Shown: positions 19,001 to 27,587 of the stretch, in pieces
How the letters are laid out: each line of letters begins with the position of its first letter
Position numbering within the stretch: position 1 is the first letter of the stretch
Origin: Enterovibrio sp045679545
GTDB lineage: Bacteria; Pseudomonadota; Gammaproteobacteria; Enterobacterales; Vibrionaceae
Assembly (NCBI RefSeq): GCF_045679545.1
Contig: NZ_CP166195.1
Coordinates: forward strand, 496,001 to 560,000
Direction of reading: 5' to 3'
DNA: 64,000 nt
Position numbers and translations under genes: made by a program
The notes under the pieces: model-generated
Databases searched by the model: none
Seen by the model: the letters and a program-made list of their open reading frames with translations, nothing else
Told to the model about the DNA's origin: nothing

Positions 19001-22000
19001 TCAAGAGCCTGTGCTCACCGGTAACACGACTGGCGCAATCGTGGAAGGTAGTGGAACCCTCACGGTGACAGGCACAGTTGATTTAATCGATGTGGACACG
19101 GGTGAAAATCCCACACTGCCAAATGGCACAACTGACGGACAATACGGTTCGCTAACCCTCGTCGATGGTAACTGGACATACACCCTAGACCCCGATCTCG
19201 CGCAGTACTTAGATGAAGGCCAAACCACCAGCGACACCATCAGCATTACTGCCTCTGACGGCACAGTGCATGACATCGTTATTACCATTACAGGCAGCGA
19301 AGATGCCGCCGTATTGAGCGGTGAGACCAGTGGCAGCGTTAGCGATGAAACGGGCGCGTACACAACGGGCGGCAGCCTCTCTATCAGCGATCCAGACACC
19401 AATGACAATCCAACCCTGCCTGATACCAATCAGCAAGGGCAATACGGTTCATTCACCATGGTGGATGGCAACTGGACCTACACCTTAGATCCAGAGCTTG
19501 CCGAAGCATTGGGTGAAGGCGTAGAAGTCACCGACACCATTACCATCACAGATTCCATGGGCGGCACCCATGAACTGGTGATTTCAGTTACAGGCACAGA
19601 TGATGCCGCCGTTGTGAGTGGCGATTTCACAGGCAATGTCACCGCGCAGATTGTGCCAGAAATCACAATAAACAATGTTTTTGTATTGGGGGATGATATC
19701 GATGTGGATGGCGAACAGTTCAACGCCAATTCACAGCCTAACTCCATGCATTTCGATTCAGCGGGATTCAGCGCGACCATTACAGACAGTGATGGTCAGC
19801 TAAACAACTCAGCAAACCAAACCATCGAATTCGACGGTCAGTCTTACCCTGTTACTGTCACTGCAACCGTCGAATACACAGACGTCTACGACAATGTGTT
19901 CACCATGGGCGTCTTATCAATCGACAATGGTGACGGAACTAGCACGACACTGTTGGTTCAAATTGGTGGCCCAGACATTTTGCCTGGTACCAATCTCAAT
20001 GTTGTTGAAGGCTCATATACCGACGTGAATTCTATCAACTATGTAGATGTCACCGACGCCAATTCAGTCTCTGGTAGCCTTTCCATCTCAGATGCAGACG
20101 CAGATGACACTCCAACATTTACCAACACCACCCTTGAAGGCAACTACGGCACCTTTACGCTAACGGACGGCGCATGGACTTACACCCTTGATCCAAGCAA
20201 AGCCAACGCGCTTAACGATAACCAAACCGAACAAGAAGTGTTCACCCTCACCGCCTCGGACGGCACGGTGCAGCAGATCACCATTGATGTCACGGGCGCT
20301 GATGATGCTGCCGTGATTTCCGGTGATACCACCGCGGCGATCACTGAAGACGTGGGCGCACAAACTGCGTCAGGCACCATCACCATCACGGATGCGGATA
20401 CCGGCGACACGCCAACCATTCCGAATGGTACGTTGGCGGGTGAATATGGCTCGCTCACGCTCGTGGATGGCGCATGGACGTACACGGCGGACAGCGCGTC
20501 TATTCAATCATTGGCTGATGGCGACACCGTAACCGATACCATCACGGTCACGGCCTCCGATGGCACGACGCAAGACATCGTTATCACCATTGCAGGCATG
20601 AACGATGCGGCTGTTGTGACTGGCGATACCACAGGGGATGTGACCGACCAAAATGCCTCAACCTCAGGCTCGATAAATGTTAGTGATGTCGATAACGGCG
20701 AAACCGCGACCATCGACAACACCACGATTGCAGGTGAATACGGTTCACTTGTTTTGGTGGATGGAAATTGGACGTACAACGTCGATTCAGAGAAAGCGCA
20801 GACGTTACCGGCTGGCCAATCTGCGAACGATGTCTTCACCTTAACCGCTTCTGATGGTTCGACCCATCAAATCACCGTGACTGTTGAAGGCACGGATGAT
20901 GCCGCTGCGGTCACCGGGGATCTCACGGCAAGCGTGGCTGAAGGTGGCGAGGCTTCGGTATCGGGTTCTATCAACATCAACGACCCTGATGCTACGGTGC
21001 AACCCACCCTTGAAAACGGCACGGTGGCAGGTGAATACGGTAGCCTCACTCTGACCGACGGTGAATGGACGTACACGGTCGACCCAAGCAAAGCCCAGTC
21101 GTTAGGTGAAGGTGATTCTGCGACCGACACTATCACGGTCACTGCGTCGGATGGTTCTGAGCACCAAATCACCATCACAGTAACAGGCAGTGACGATGCC
21201 TCTGTGGTCACCGGTGTCACCACTGGCGGGATTGACTTAGGTGCAGACTCACCAGAAACCAGCGTATCAGGCACCTTGTCAATTTCTGACGTGGACGACG
21301 GTGACTCGCCAAGCTTTACCAACACCACGATCGACGGTGACTACGGCACCTTTACGCTAACGGACGGCGCATGGACTTACACCATCGATCCAGCTAAAGC
21401 CAACGCACTTAACGATAACCAAACCGAGCAAGAGGTGTTCACCCTGACCGCCTCGGACGGCACGGTGCAGCAGATCACCGTTGATGTCACAGGCGCTGAT
21501 GATGCTGCCGTGATCTCCGGTGATACCACCGCGGCGATCACTGAAGACGTGGGCGCACAAACCGCGTCAGGCACCATCACGATCACGGATGCGGATACCG
21601 GCGACACGCCAACCATTCCGAATGGCACCTTGGCGGGTGAATATGGATCGCTGACCTTGGTTGATGGAGCATGGACCTACACACTCAATCAAGAAGCCGC
21701 GCAATCGCTCAATCAAGACCAAGAAGTCACAGACACCATTACCGTCACCGCCTCTGATGGCACAACGCAAGACATTGTGATCACGGTAATGGGTACAGAT
21801 GATGCTGCTGAAGTAAGTGGCACTTTCACCGCGAGTGTTGATGCAAGTGGCTTTAGCCTCAATGCGTCTGAGGGTGGGAACATCCAATCAGGAGAGGTAA
21901 CGACAGGCGATAGCAATAGTGCTTGGAATACAACCAGCACCACCATTAATGGTGTGCCTTTCGTGATTTCAACCTCGTTTGGATACAGCGGAACGACCAT

Positions 22001-25000
22001 CATTTCGCGCGTAGAAAATGATGGTTCTTTAACCGAAACCGACCGCATTACTTACGATAATACCGCGGGTACAGTAATTTCAACCTCCAGTGGCGACATC
22101 ACGGCAGCCTTGCAAGAGGCAGGTATCAATATTGGTGCGCTGGGTAACGGTCTGACGCAGTCCAATGTCTCTAACATTGATGGTCAGCCCACGCTCTTTT
22201 TGACCTCTCAGAACAGTGGGTCGATCACCGCATGGGAAATTTCAGCCGACGGACAATTTTCCAACAATGGAGGGATCACTTTTGGCAATTCACAAACTGG
22301 GATTGTGCGCGAGAATGTGACCTTTGAAGCGGAGGATGGCACAGAATATCTGTTTGTCACCCGACCACAAGGCGACACGATCGATACCTTCACTTACAAC
22401 CCTGAAACGGGCGAATTCGCCGAAACAGGCAATTCGATCGCAGCAGGTGATGTCGTGTCAGGGGTCGACATTGTGACTGTTGATGGCCAGTCCTTCCTCG
22501 CGTCCAGCAGCACTGATGGCATCAATATCTATTCCGTAAACAGTGCCACTGGAGGGCTGACGCTCGTCGACAGCCAACAACTTGATCTAAGTGACGGGAA
22601 TTCCGTTAACTTCTATCAAACAGGTGATGGTACCACTTATGCGATTGTATCAAGTGGCGGCAGTGATAACGCGTCCATATTTGAAGTTGGTGCAAATGGT
22701 TCAATGACATTGACCGACACCGTGTCCGGTGACGGTGCGTATATGTCATCTGCCGGGTACGTCGATGGCGAGCCCGTATTTGTTATGCCTAATGCCACCG
22801 AGGGTGTTGACCTTTACACCATCAATCAAGAAGGTGATTTCGTGCTTCAAACCACGATCACTGACATTGAAAATGACATGACACCACCGGTTATTGTTCA
22901 AACATCCGATGGAAGTTACTACCTTGTCGATGGCGATGGTCAGTCAACAACGGTTAAGCTCGACTTTGGCAACCACTCAGACATTACGGTGTCTGGCACA
23001 CTCAGCATTTCTGATGTCGACAGTGAGGATTCACCTTCCTTTGAAAACACCACGATTGAAGGAGAATACGGTTCGTTAACCCTGACTGACGGGGAATGGA
23101 CATATACCCTAGACCCAGATAAATCTCAATCTGTGGGAGAAGACCAAACCGCAACAGACACCATCACACTGACGGCGACTGATGGCACAACCCAAGACAT
23201 CGTTATCTCGGTAACGGGCTCAAACGATGCTGCTGTGATCACTGGCGATACCACCGCGGCGATCATAGAAGATGTGGGCACACAAAGCGCCTCAGGAACA
23301 CTCAATATCGTGGATCCTGATTCGAACCAAACGCCGACTTTTACCAACGAAACCATCACGGGTGTATACGGTAGCCTTACGATGGTGGACGGCGAATGGA
23401 CCTACACGGTCAACAGCGATGCGGTTCAATCGCTCAATCAAGACCAAGAAGTCACGGATACCATCACGGTGACCGCTAGCGATGGCTCAACACAAGACAT
23501 CGTGATTTCGTTGACAGGTACGGATGATGCGGCAGAGATAAGTGGCACGACTACCGCAGCCTTGGCAGAAGGTAATGCTGGAGACACCATCACCGCAAGC
23601 GGCACACTCACGGTGACTGACCTTGATGGTGATGCGGTAGACTTCCCTAATAGCAGTCACAACGGCACTTATGGATCACTGGAAATGGTGAACGGCGAGT
23701 GGACCTACACCATGAACAACGACGCCACTCAGTCACTGAATGAAGGACAGGTGGTGCAAGACACCATCACCGTCACCGCCTCTGATGGCACGACCCAAGA
23801 TATTGTTATCGATATCACAGGCACAGATGATGCTGCCGTGCTTTCAGGTACATCAACAGCAACCATCACCGATACGAGTGCTTCTTCTCAAAACGTCACG
23901 GTTGGTCGAGGAAGTGACGGTACGTGGGATGTTAGCAATGGCGATAACTTATACCTTAACTTGAGCAATGTTGGCTCTGACGCCTCTTATAGCAACAGTG
24001 TGGGTTACTACGTGCTGGATGCAGGCGGTAATGTCGTTCGCGCAGCCATCATCTTTGATAATGCCCATTACACCAACGGCACCAGCGTTAACATCAACAC
24101 CGCAGGCGGCGAAAAAGTCGGGCTGTTTATAATCCCAGATGGCGACAGCAAAGGCTTCAATGTTGGCAGTGTCAGCCTCAGCTTTGGGGGAGGCGGTGTG
24201 ACGGCCTCTCAATCCGGCGCATCAGGCACTGCCTTTGTCTCTGATGCATCGAAGAATGGCGGCTATGACTACGAGTATAATTCGGGCACCTATTCCGCTT
24301 GGGAAGATATCGTTGGCGGGGGTGATAGAGACCACAACGATGTCACCTTCTACGTCACCGCCACCCAACAGCAGGAAAGCCCGATTACCGCCAGTGGTTC
24401 AGTGTCTGTCTCGGATGTGGATTCTGGCGACACGCCAACGCTGCCAAACACCACCGTTCAAGGCGAGTTTGGTTCGTTAACCATGACCAATGGCAACTGG
24501 ACTTATACCTTTGACCCAGACAAAGCCTCGGCGATTGACGAAGAAACATTAGAAACCATCGTCATCACGGACTCCGAAGGTGGCAAACATGAAATCGTGA
24601 TTGCCATTCAAGGCACCGATGATGCGCCGATTGTGACGGGCGTCTTCTCGGGTGCCGTAACCGAAGGCGATGCGGATGATGTGATCAAGGTAAGTGGGAC
24701 GATTTCGATTTCTGACGTGGATGCCGATGACACGCCCGAGTTTGAAAATACTACCATTAACGGCCAATACGGCTCGCTCACCCTGGTCGATGGCGAATGG
24801 ACGTACACACTGGATCCTGTCAAATCTCAAGTCCTGTCGGACACGGACTTTGTGCAGGATACCATCACGCTCACCGCCACTGATGGCACAACGCAAAATG
24901 TGGTTATTTCGGTGACAGGCACTGATGATGCGCCGTTTGTGGTGGGAACAAATTCCGCCACCATTGTCGCGCCTGACTCAGCAACGCAGGATTACATAGA

Positions 25001-26318
25001 CATCAACAATGCCTTTGTGCTCGGTGATGGTTATTCGTTCTCCGGTGGCGATATGCAGTACATCGGTAACGAGCCGACACTGAATTTCCATGACTCAGGT
25101 TCTACTATCCGAATTTATGATACCGACAGCCGAATGGATGGTGATGCCTATTCAAACGAGTACGTTCAAGACTCATCACAAAAAGTGGAAATCAACGGCG
25201 TGCTATACACCGCCTCCTATGATTATCAGTTTGATTACCAAGACAGCAGCGGCAACATTTATTCTTTCGCGGTTCTCGATGTGGACTTAGACCGGGACGG
25301 CGGCTACGAATACGATGCAAACGAACAAGGAAAAGTGATTATCCAGATTGATGGGCCAACTATCACACCGGGTATTTCAATGGAGTACATTCGAGATACA
25401 CCCAACCAACCAAGCTCAATGGCATATTCCGACTTTGTCGATGGTGCCGTTGCTTCGCTAGCGGCTCATGGCACACTATCATTGCTCGATGTCGACGCCA
25501 ACGATAGCCAAGCTGTATTTGCCAATACGACGGTCAGTGGACAATACGGCTCACTGGAGTTGGTTGATGGAAGTTGGACCTACACTCTGGACCCACGTTC
25601 GACACCTGCATTGGGCGACAACGATACTATTACCGAAGTCATTACACTCACGGCGACCAACGGGGCACAAACCGAAGTCAATGTGACGATTGGCGGTTCA
25701 GAGAACGCAATTACTAACGCCTCTCTGAGTGGTCTCAGCCAATCGTTGTCTGATGTCATTTCACTTGACGATGTGACCTTCTCGGGCGGTGACAGTAATG
25801 ACCGCATCGCAGGAAGCAACAGCGCAGATGTTCTTCTGGGTAACGCAGGTCACGATATCATTCTTGGTGGCACGGGCAATGATTTCATTGATGGTGGACT
25901 CGGCGATGATCTGATCCTCGGCGGGCAAGGCAATGACGTCATGGCGGGTGGCGCGGGGTCAGATACCTTTGCTTTCCTTTATGGCGACCAAGGCACATCC
26001 AACGAGCCTGCGGTTGACCACATTGCCGATTTTGATACCGCGCAAGATGCGATTAATTTATCTGACTTACTGCAAGCCGAACAAGCTGACACGCTCGAAA
26101 GCTTTTTATCATTGATAGACGACGGTGAAGGCCATGCCGTGTTAAATATTTCAACCAACGGGGATGGCAGCGTCGACCAACAAGTTGTCTTCGATAACAT
26201 GAGTTTGGAAGACATGGCATCCGCCTATAGCGTCGACATTTCCGGCATGACATCAGAGCAAGTCAGCACCTCGGTCATCGATGCAATGGTCATGCAAAGC
26301 AAGATGATCATTGATTAA
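16050..26318 (+). CDS. Giant LapA-like RTX adhesin with VCBS repeats
   Basis: A 3422-residue cell-surface adhesin predicted to be exported by a type I system. Residues 1-110 look like the LapA retention module, with GQAFVVKPDG early and ALEEGDDPTQLEDTETAAGE containing TAAG at residues 100-103, the type of site cut by the periplasmic protease LapG. From about 175 onward there are about 22 VCBS-type repeats of 90-100 residues with the recurring pattern GxYGSLTLVDGxWTYTL ... TASDGTTQDIVITITGTDDAA. The array is broken by four other modules: related inserts at about 19630-20070 and 24946-25455, a beta-propeller-like stretch at 21825-22980 and a DUF4114-like domain at 23865-24385. Near the C-terminus five RTX nonapeptides (GGTGNDFID, GGLGDDLIL and others) bind calcium. 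No transporter, LapG or LapD gene is in the window. The neighbouring c-di-GMP operon fits LapD-type control. Confidence 0.93.
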   Translation: MAITLVLSQVVGQAFVVKPDGQISPAQANMQLQTGDLVSVPNGKNAWLVTEDGEQVDVLDEALLLNDEGFDSLDLPSDVQSIIAALEEGDDPTQLEDTETAAGEELNSSSAGEQVIIESNGYRGGVSGIEMFDTSGLFAAGLTGAQVESLSSARYANLFNRASNAQEENIEAKISGDLSATITDGDVLTASGNLTSSDADGADNRFIAETIQTLRGEMTINEDGSWTYTSTDPTGAIERLGEGDTLNEYVTVRAADGTEQRITLTFEGSNDVPVFSAISSGEITESDGIMKAAGSINIVDPDAGESFMQPGSFKGEWGTVIIDRAGNWSYTVDNSNKAAINSMTDGEKVTDTITVYSVDGTETTITLTINGANDDAIIGGDITATVSDNSGTLSTSGTLTSADIDGNDNAFIAETLTTPRGEVTIDENGNWTYTSTDPTGAIERLAEGETLTEVVTVRAEDGTEQQIVLTIEGVNDAPVFSAITSRDVYETNDVLSVNGSLNIVDPDAGESFMLAGTYLGDFGSVTIDRAGNWTYTTDPSQSTSLDTLKEGEQRVDAITVRSVDGTETDILVTIIGTNDPAQIAGDIVGTIVEADGTLSTSGQLTSTDVDGNDNVFTPQTIAGRWGEITIDADGGWTYVTSDDKGAINRLGDGEQLTDTLSVRAEDGTIQTITITIDGTNDVAVFGGMTKVSVAEADGQLSTSGSVNVSDADTGQSTFQAGTFTGEFGDITIDTAGNWTYTTDPAHSNTFDALDAGDPLPDTITVYAQDGTPLDITVTITGTDDLPVVSGQFGQSLVDTTTGNTLSVSGTINISDVDADDAPTFENTRIESEYGVLELVDGEWTYTLSKEAASTLNAGEVDTDVITLTASDGTQQNIVISITGTDDDPFLQGNTIGTLTDGDDLTATGFIQIIDPDTGESPTLPNATVEGNYGSLELVDGEWTYTLNPDSVASLPEGETTTDVITITASDGSTHDITITITGTDQEPVLTGNTTGAIVEGSGTLTVTGTVDLIDVDTGENPTLPNGTTDGQYGSLTLVDGNWTYTLDPDLAQYLDEGQTTSDTISITASDGTVHDIVITITGSEDAAVLSGETSGSVSDETGAYTTGGSLSISDPDTNDNPTLPDTNQQGQYGSFTMVDGNWTYTLDPELAEALGEGVEVTDTITITDSMGGTHELVISVTGTDDAAVVSGDFTGNVTAQIVPEITINNVFVLGDDIDVDGEQFNANSQPNSMHFDSAGFSATITDSDGQLNNSANQTIEFDGQSYPVTVTATVEYTDVYDNVFTMGVLSIDNGDGTSTTLLVQIGGPDILPGTNLNVVEGSYTDVNSINYVDVTDANSVSGSLSISDADADDTPTFTNTTLEGNYGTFTLTDGAWTYTLDPSKANALNDNQTEQEVFTLTASDGTVQQITIDVTGADDAAVISGDTTAAITEDVGAQTASGTITITDADTGDTPTIPNGTLAGEYGSLTLVDGAWTYTADSASIQSLADGDTVTDTITVTASDGTTQDIVITIAGMNDAAVVTGDTTGDVTDQNASTSGSINVSDVDNGETATIDNTTIAGEYGSLVLVDGNWTYNVDSEKAQTLPAGQSANDVFTLTASDGSTHQITVTVEGTDDAAAVTGDLTASVAEGGEASVSGSININDPDATVQPTLENGTVAGEYGSLTLTDGEWTYTVDPSKAQSLGEGDSATDTITVTASDGSEHQITITVTGSDDASVVTGVTTGGIDLGADSPETSVSGTLSISDVDDGDSPSFTNTTIDGDYGTFTLTDGAWTYTIDPAKANALNDNQTEQEVFTLTASDGTVQQITVDVTGADDAAVISGDTTAAITEDVGAQTASGTITITDADTGDTPTIPNGTLAGEYGSLTLVDGAWTYTLNQEAAQSLNQDQEVTDTITVTASDGTTQDIVITVMGTDDAAEVSGTFTASVDASGFSLNASEGGNIQSGEVTTGDSNSAWNTTSTTINGVPFVISTSFGYSGTTIISRVENDGSLTETDRITYDNTAGTVISTSSGDITAALQEAGINIGALGNGLTQSNVSNIDGQPTLFLTSQNSGSITAWEISADGQFSNNGGITFGNSQTGIVRENVTFEAEDGTEYLFVTRPQGDTIDTFTYNPETGEFAETGNSIAAGDVVSGVDIVTVDGQSFLASSSTDGINIYSVNSATGGLTLVDSQQLDLSDGNSVNFYQTGDGTTYAIVSSGGSDNASIFEVGANGSMTLTDTVSGDGAYMSSAGYVDGEPVFVMPNATEGVDLYTINQEGDFVLQTTITDIENDMTPPVIVQTSDGSYYLVDGDGQSTTVKLDFGNHSDITVSGTLSISDVDSEDSPSFENTTIEGEYGSLTLTDGEWTYTLDPDKSQSVGEDQTATDTITLTATDGTTQDIVISVTGSNDAAVITGDTTAAIIEDVGTQSASGTLNIVDPDSNQTPTFTNETITGVYGSLTMVDGEWTYTVNSDAVQSLNQDQEVTDTITVTASDGSTQDIVISLTGTDDAAEISGTTTAALAEGNAGDTITASGTLTVTDLDGDAVDFPNSSHNGTYGSLEMVNGEWTYTMNNDATQSLNEGQVVQDTITVTASDGTTQDIVIDITGTDDAAVLSGTSTATITDTSASSQNVTVGRGSDGTWDVSNGDNLYLNLSNVGSDASYSNSVGYYVLDAGGNVVRAAIIFDNAHYTNGTSVNINTAGGEKVGLFIIPDGDSKGFNVGSVSLSFGGGGVTASQSGASGTAFVSDASKNGGYDYEYNSGTYSAWEDIVGGGDRDHNDVTFYVTATQQQESPITASGSVSVSDVDSGDTPTLPNTTVQGEFGSLTMTNGNWTYTFDPDKASAIDEETLETIVITDSEGGKHEIVIAIQGTDDAPIVTGVFSGAVTEGDADDVIKVSGTISISDVDADDTPEFENTTINGQYGSLTLVDGEWTYTLDPVKSQVLSDTDFVQDTITLTATDGTTQNVVISVTGTDDAPFVVGTNSATIVAPDSATQDYIDINNAFVLGDGYSFSGGDMQYIGNEPTLNFHDSGSTIRIYDTDSRMDGDAYSNEYVQDSSQKVEINGVLYTASYDYQFDYQDSSGNIYSFAVLDVDLDRDGGYEYDANEQGKVIIQIDGPTITPGISMEYIRDTPNQPSSMAYSDFVDGAVASLAAHGTLSLLDVDANDSQAVFANTTVSGQYGSLELVDGSWTYTLDPRSTPALGDNDTITEVITLTATNGAQTEVNVTIGGSENAITNASLSGLSQSLSDVISLDDVTFSGGDSNDRIAGSNSADVLLGNAGHDIILGGTGNDFIDGGLGDDLILGGQGNDVMAGGAGSDTFAFLYGDQGTSNEPAVDHIADFDTAQDAINLSDLLQAEQADTLESFLSLIDDGEGHAVLNISTNGDGSVDQQVVFDNMSLEDMASAYSVDISGMTSEQVSTSVIDAMVMQSKMIID
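16347..16358 (+). other. Predicted LapG-type cleavage site TAAG in the adhesin
   Basis: Codons 100-103 encode Thr-Ala-Ala-Gly, preceded by an acidic stretch, in the position and context of the dialanine site of LapA-like proteins. Cleavage would fall between the two alanines and release the adhesin from the surface. Confidence 0.7.
20142..20470 (+). repeat. VCBS repeat block, copy 1
   Basis: About 330 bases that recur 1197 bases (399 codons) later with only scattered, mostly synonymous differences. Other VCBS repeats of the same gene are far more diverged at DNA level, so this pair reflects recent duplication or gene conversion. Confidence 0.8.
21339..21667 (+). repeat. VCBS repeat block, copy 2
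   Basis: Second copy of the block at 20142-20470. It shares long identical stretches such as GGCACCTTTACGCTAACGGA and the stretch encoding AAITEDVGAQTASGT. Confidence 0.8.
21825..22980 (+). other. Beta-propeller-like module inside the adhesin
   Basis: About 385 codons with no VCBS pattern, placed inside a VCBS repeat. Repeating units of the type GxxFVISTS, QPTLFLTSQNSGSITAWEIS, EYLFVTRPQGDTIDTFTYN and QSFLASSSTDGINIYSVN resemble blades of a lactonase- or YncE-like beta-propeller. The fold is inferred from the repeating strand pattern only. The interrupted VCBS repeat resumes after it with SDITVSGTLSISDVDS. Confidence 0.6.
23865..24385 (+). other. DUF4114-like domain inside the adhesin
   Basis: About 170 codons ending in AWEDIVGGGDRDHNDVTFYV, the conserved acidic motif of DUF4114, a probable calcium-binding module common in secreted marine repeat proteins. 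It again sits within the VCBS array. Confidence 0.7.
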
Positions 26319-26359
26319 CCTAAAACAACAATAAGCCCAAGAGCCTGCGCTAAGCCTTT

Positions 26360-26388
26360 GCCAGTCAGTTCGCTGACTGGCTTTTTTA
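26360..26388 (+). terminator. Terminator of the giant adhesin gene
   Basis: GCCAGTCAG and CTGACTGGC form a perfect 9-bp stem with a TTCG tetraloop followed by six T. Confidence 0.9.
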
Positions 26389-26489
26389 TTACATTCTCCT
26401 AACCTACTAGCCGCAAAAATTGCGTTATAATCCCTGTTCTTAATTTCCCGCTTGGCCTGGTGCTGGCTAACAGAAAGTGATGAACAAAC

Positions 26490-27119
26490 ATGAAACTAAC
26501 ACGATTTTTACTGCCTCTTTTTGCCGCTGTTGCGTTGACCGCTTGCAGTGATGATGCTCCGTCTGCTTCTGAAAAATACACCACATTAGAAGTGCCTGTT
26601 ACTGTGGAAAATTTACCCGCTGTGACCGAAGTATTTAGTCTTTCTTGCGGCCACTGTCGTTCCATGGAAAGTGCTATCCCCACCATTGAAGCCGCTGCCG
26701 GCGTTAACATCGGCAAAGCCCATGTCACTTTCAATGAAAGCGCCACCTTTGCAGCACTGATCTATTATGCCGCCGTCACTCAAACTGATGGCAAACCGTC
26801 TGAAGAACTGGTTCAAGCTCTATTTAAGTATGTCCAAGAAGGGCAGACAGATGACGCTGAAAAAAACAAAGCGCAGTTGGGCAAAGTATTTGAAGATTTC
26901 GGCTTAACTAGCCCGTACGATCTCAACGAAACACAACAAGCCGAGCTATTTTCTGCGCTAGAAGAAGCAGACCAAATCACCACTGAATCGGGCATTGTTT
27001 CAGTACCTACTTTCCTTGTTAATGGCAAATACATTGTCAATACCAGTGCTCATGATAGCGCTGAAGATTTGGCTGCAACATTGAAAATGCTGAAAAACAA
27101 AGACAGCCAAGCGAATTAA
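26490..27119 (+). CDS. DsbA-like thiol:disulfide oxidoreductase lipoprotein
   Basis: A 209-residue envelope protein. The N-terminus MKLTRFLLPLFAAVALTAC is a lipoprotein signal with lipidation at Cys19. The mature part is a DsbA-type thioredoxin fold with CGHC in SLSCGHCRSMES as the redox pair and VSVPTFLVNGKY as the cis-proline loop. CGHC is typical of oxidases or isomerases. Anchoring in a membrane distinguishes it from soluble periplasmic DsbA. It probably oxidises exported proteins, but its partners are unknown. The ribosome binding site is weak. It lies alone after the adhesin terminator. Confidence 0.88.
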   Translation: MKLTRFLLPLFAAVALTACSDDAPSASEKYTTLEVPVTVENLPAVTEVFSLSCGHCRSMESAIPTIEAAAGVNIGKAHVTFNESATFAALIYYAAVTQTDGKPSEELVQALFKYVQEGQTDDAEKNKAQLGKVFEDFGLTSPYDLNETQQAELFSALEEADQITTESGIVSVPTFLVNGKYIVNTSAHDSAEDLAATLKMLKNKDSQAN

Positions 27120-27203
27120 AAATACGCGCTGCTTTGTCTAGGAGGATTGTTTTAGCGACCAACGCCAAGACGATTGCGCGTCGATGATGTTCAAGGAGAG
27201 AAG

Positions 27204-27512
27204 ATGATTCTAGAAGTCGCCATACTCAATGTCATTCCCGGACAAGAGGCAGAATTTGAAGCAGCTTTTGCCAAGGCACAAGCCATTATCGCGTCACAAC
27301 GCGGTTATATCAGCCATGATATGCGCCGATGCATGGAACAGGCGAATCGCTATGTGCTGTTGGTGAATTGGAAAACATTGGAAGACCATACTGAGGGTTT
27401 TAGGCAATCAGAAGGGTATTTGGAATGGAAAGCATTGCTTCATCATTTCTATGACCCGTTTCCGACGGTCGAACACTATGAATCAGTAAAAACCCGACAA
27501 CCTATCCCATAG
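27204..27512 (+). CDS. Antibiotic biosynthesis monooxygenase (ABM) domain protein
   Basis: A 102-residue single-domain protein of the dimeric alpha-beta barrel ABM family: MILEVAILNVIPGQEAEFEA at the start, then GYISHDMRRCMEQANRYVL and LVNWKTLEDHTEGFRQSEGY. Family members include small quinol monooxygenases and heme-degrading proteins, but the specific activity cannot be assigned. The ATG at 27204 has AAGGAGA immediately upstream; a start at 27174 would add ten residues without a good ribosome binding site. Followed at once by a terminator. Confidence 0.85.
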   Translation: MILEVAILNVIPGQEAEFEAAFAKAQAIIASQRGYISHDMRRCMEQANRYVLLVNWKTLEDHTEGFRQSEGYLEWKALLHHFYDPFPTVEHYESVKTRQPIP

Positions 27513-27537
27513 AAAAACGGCGCATTGCGCCGTTTTT
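27513..27537. terminator. Bidirectional terminator
   Basis: AAAAACGGCGC and GCGCCGTTTTT form an 11-bp stem with a 3-base loop between the convergent ABM-domain gene and metC. The A/T ends supply a U tract in both directions. Confidence 0.85.
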
Positions 27538-27587
27538 GTGTTTTTCTCGGAATCCTTTCCGCTTCTTTCGTTTGCCGCATTGCTCAA

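Noticed and set aside
16600..25700. Regular spaced repeats that might suggest a CRISPR array or satellite DNA
   Set aside because: The repeats are about 300 bases, in frame, diverged and encode VCBS domains; there are no short identical repeats with unique spacers.
16127..26253. Numerous minus-strand open frames in the giant adhesin gene, some repeated (for example at 20160 and 21357)
   Set aside because: They repeat only because the coding strand repeats; their translations are Ser/Val-rich antisense products.
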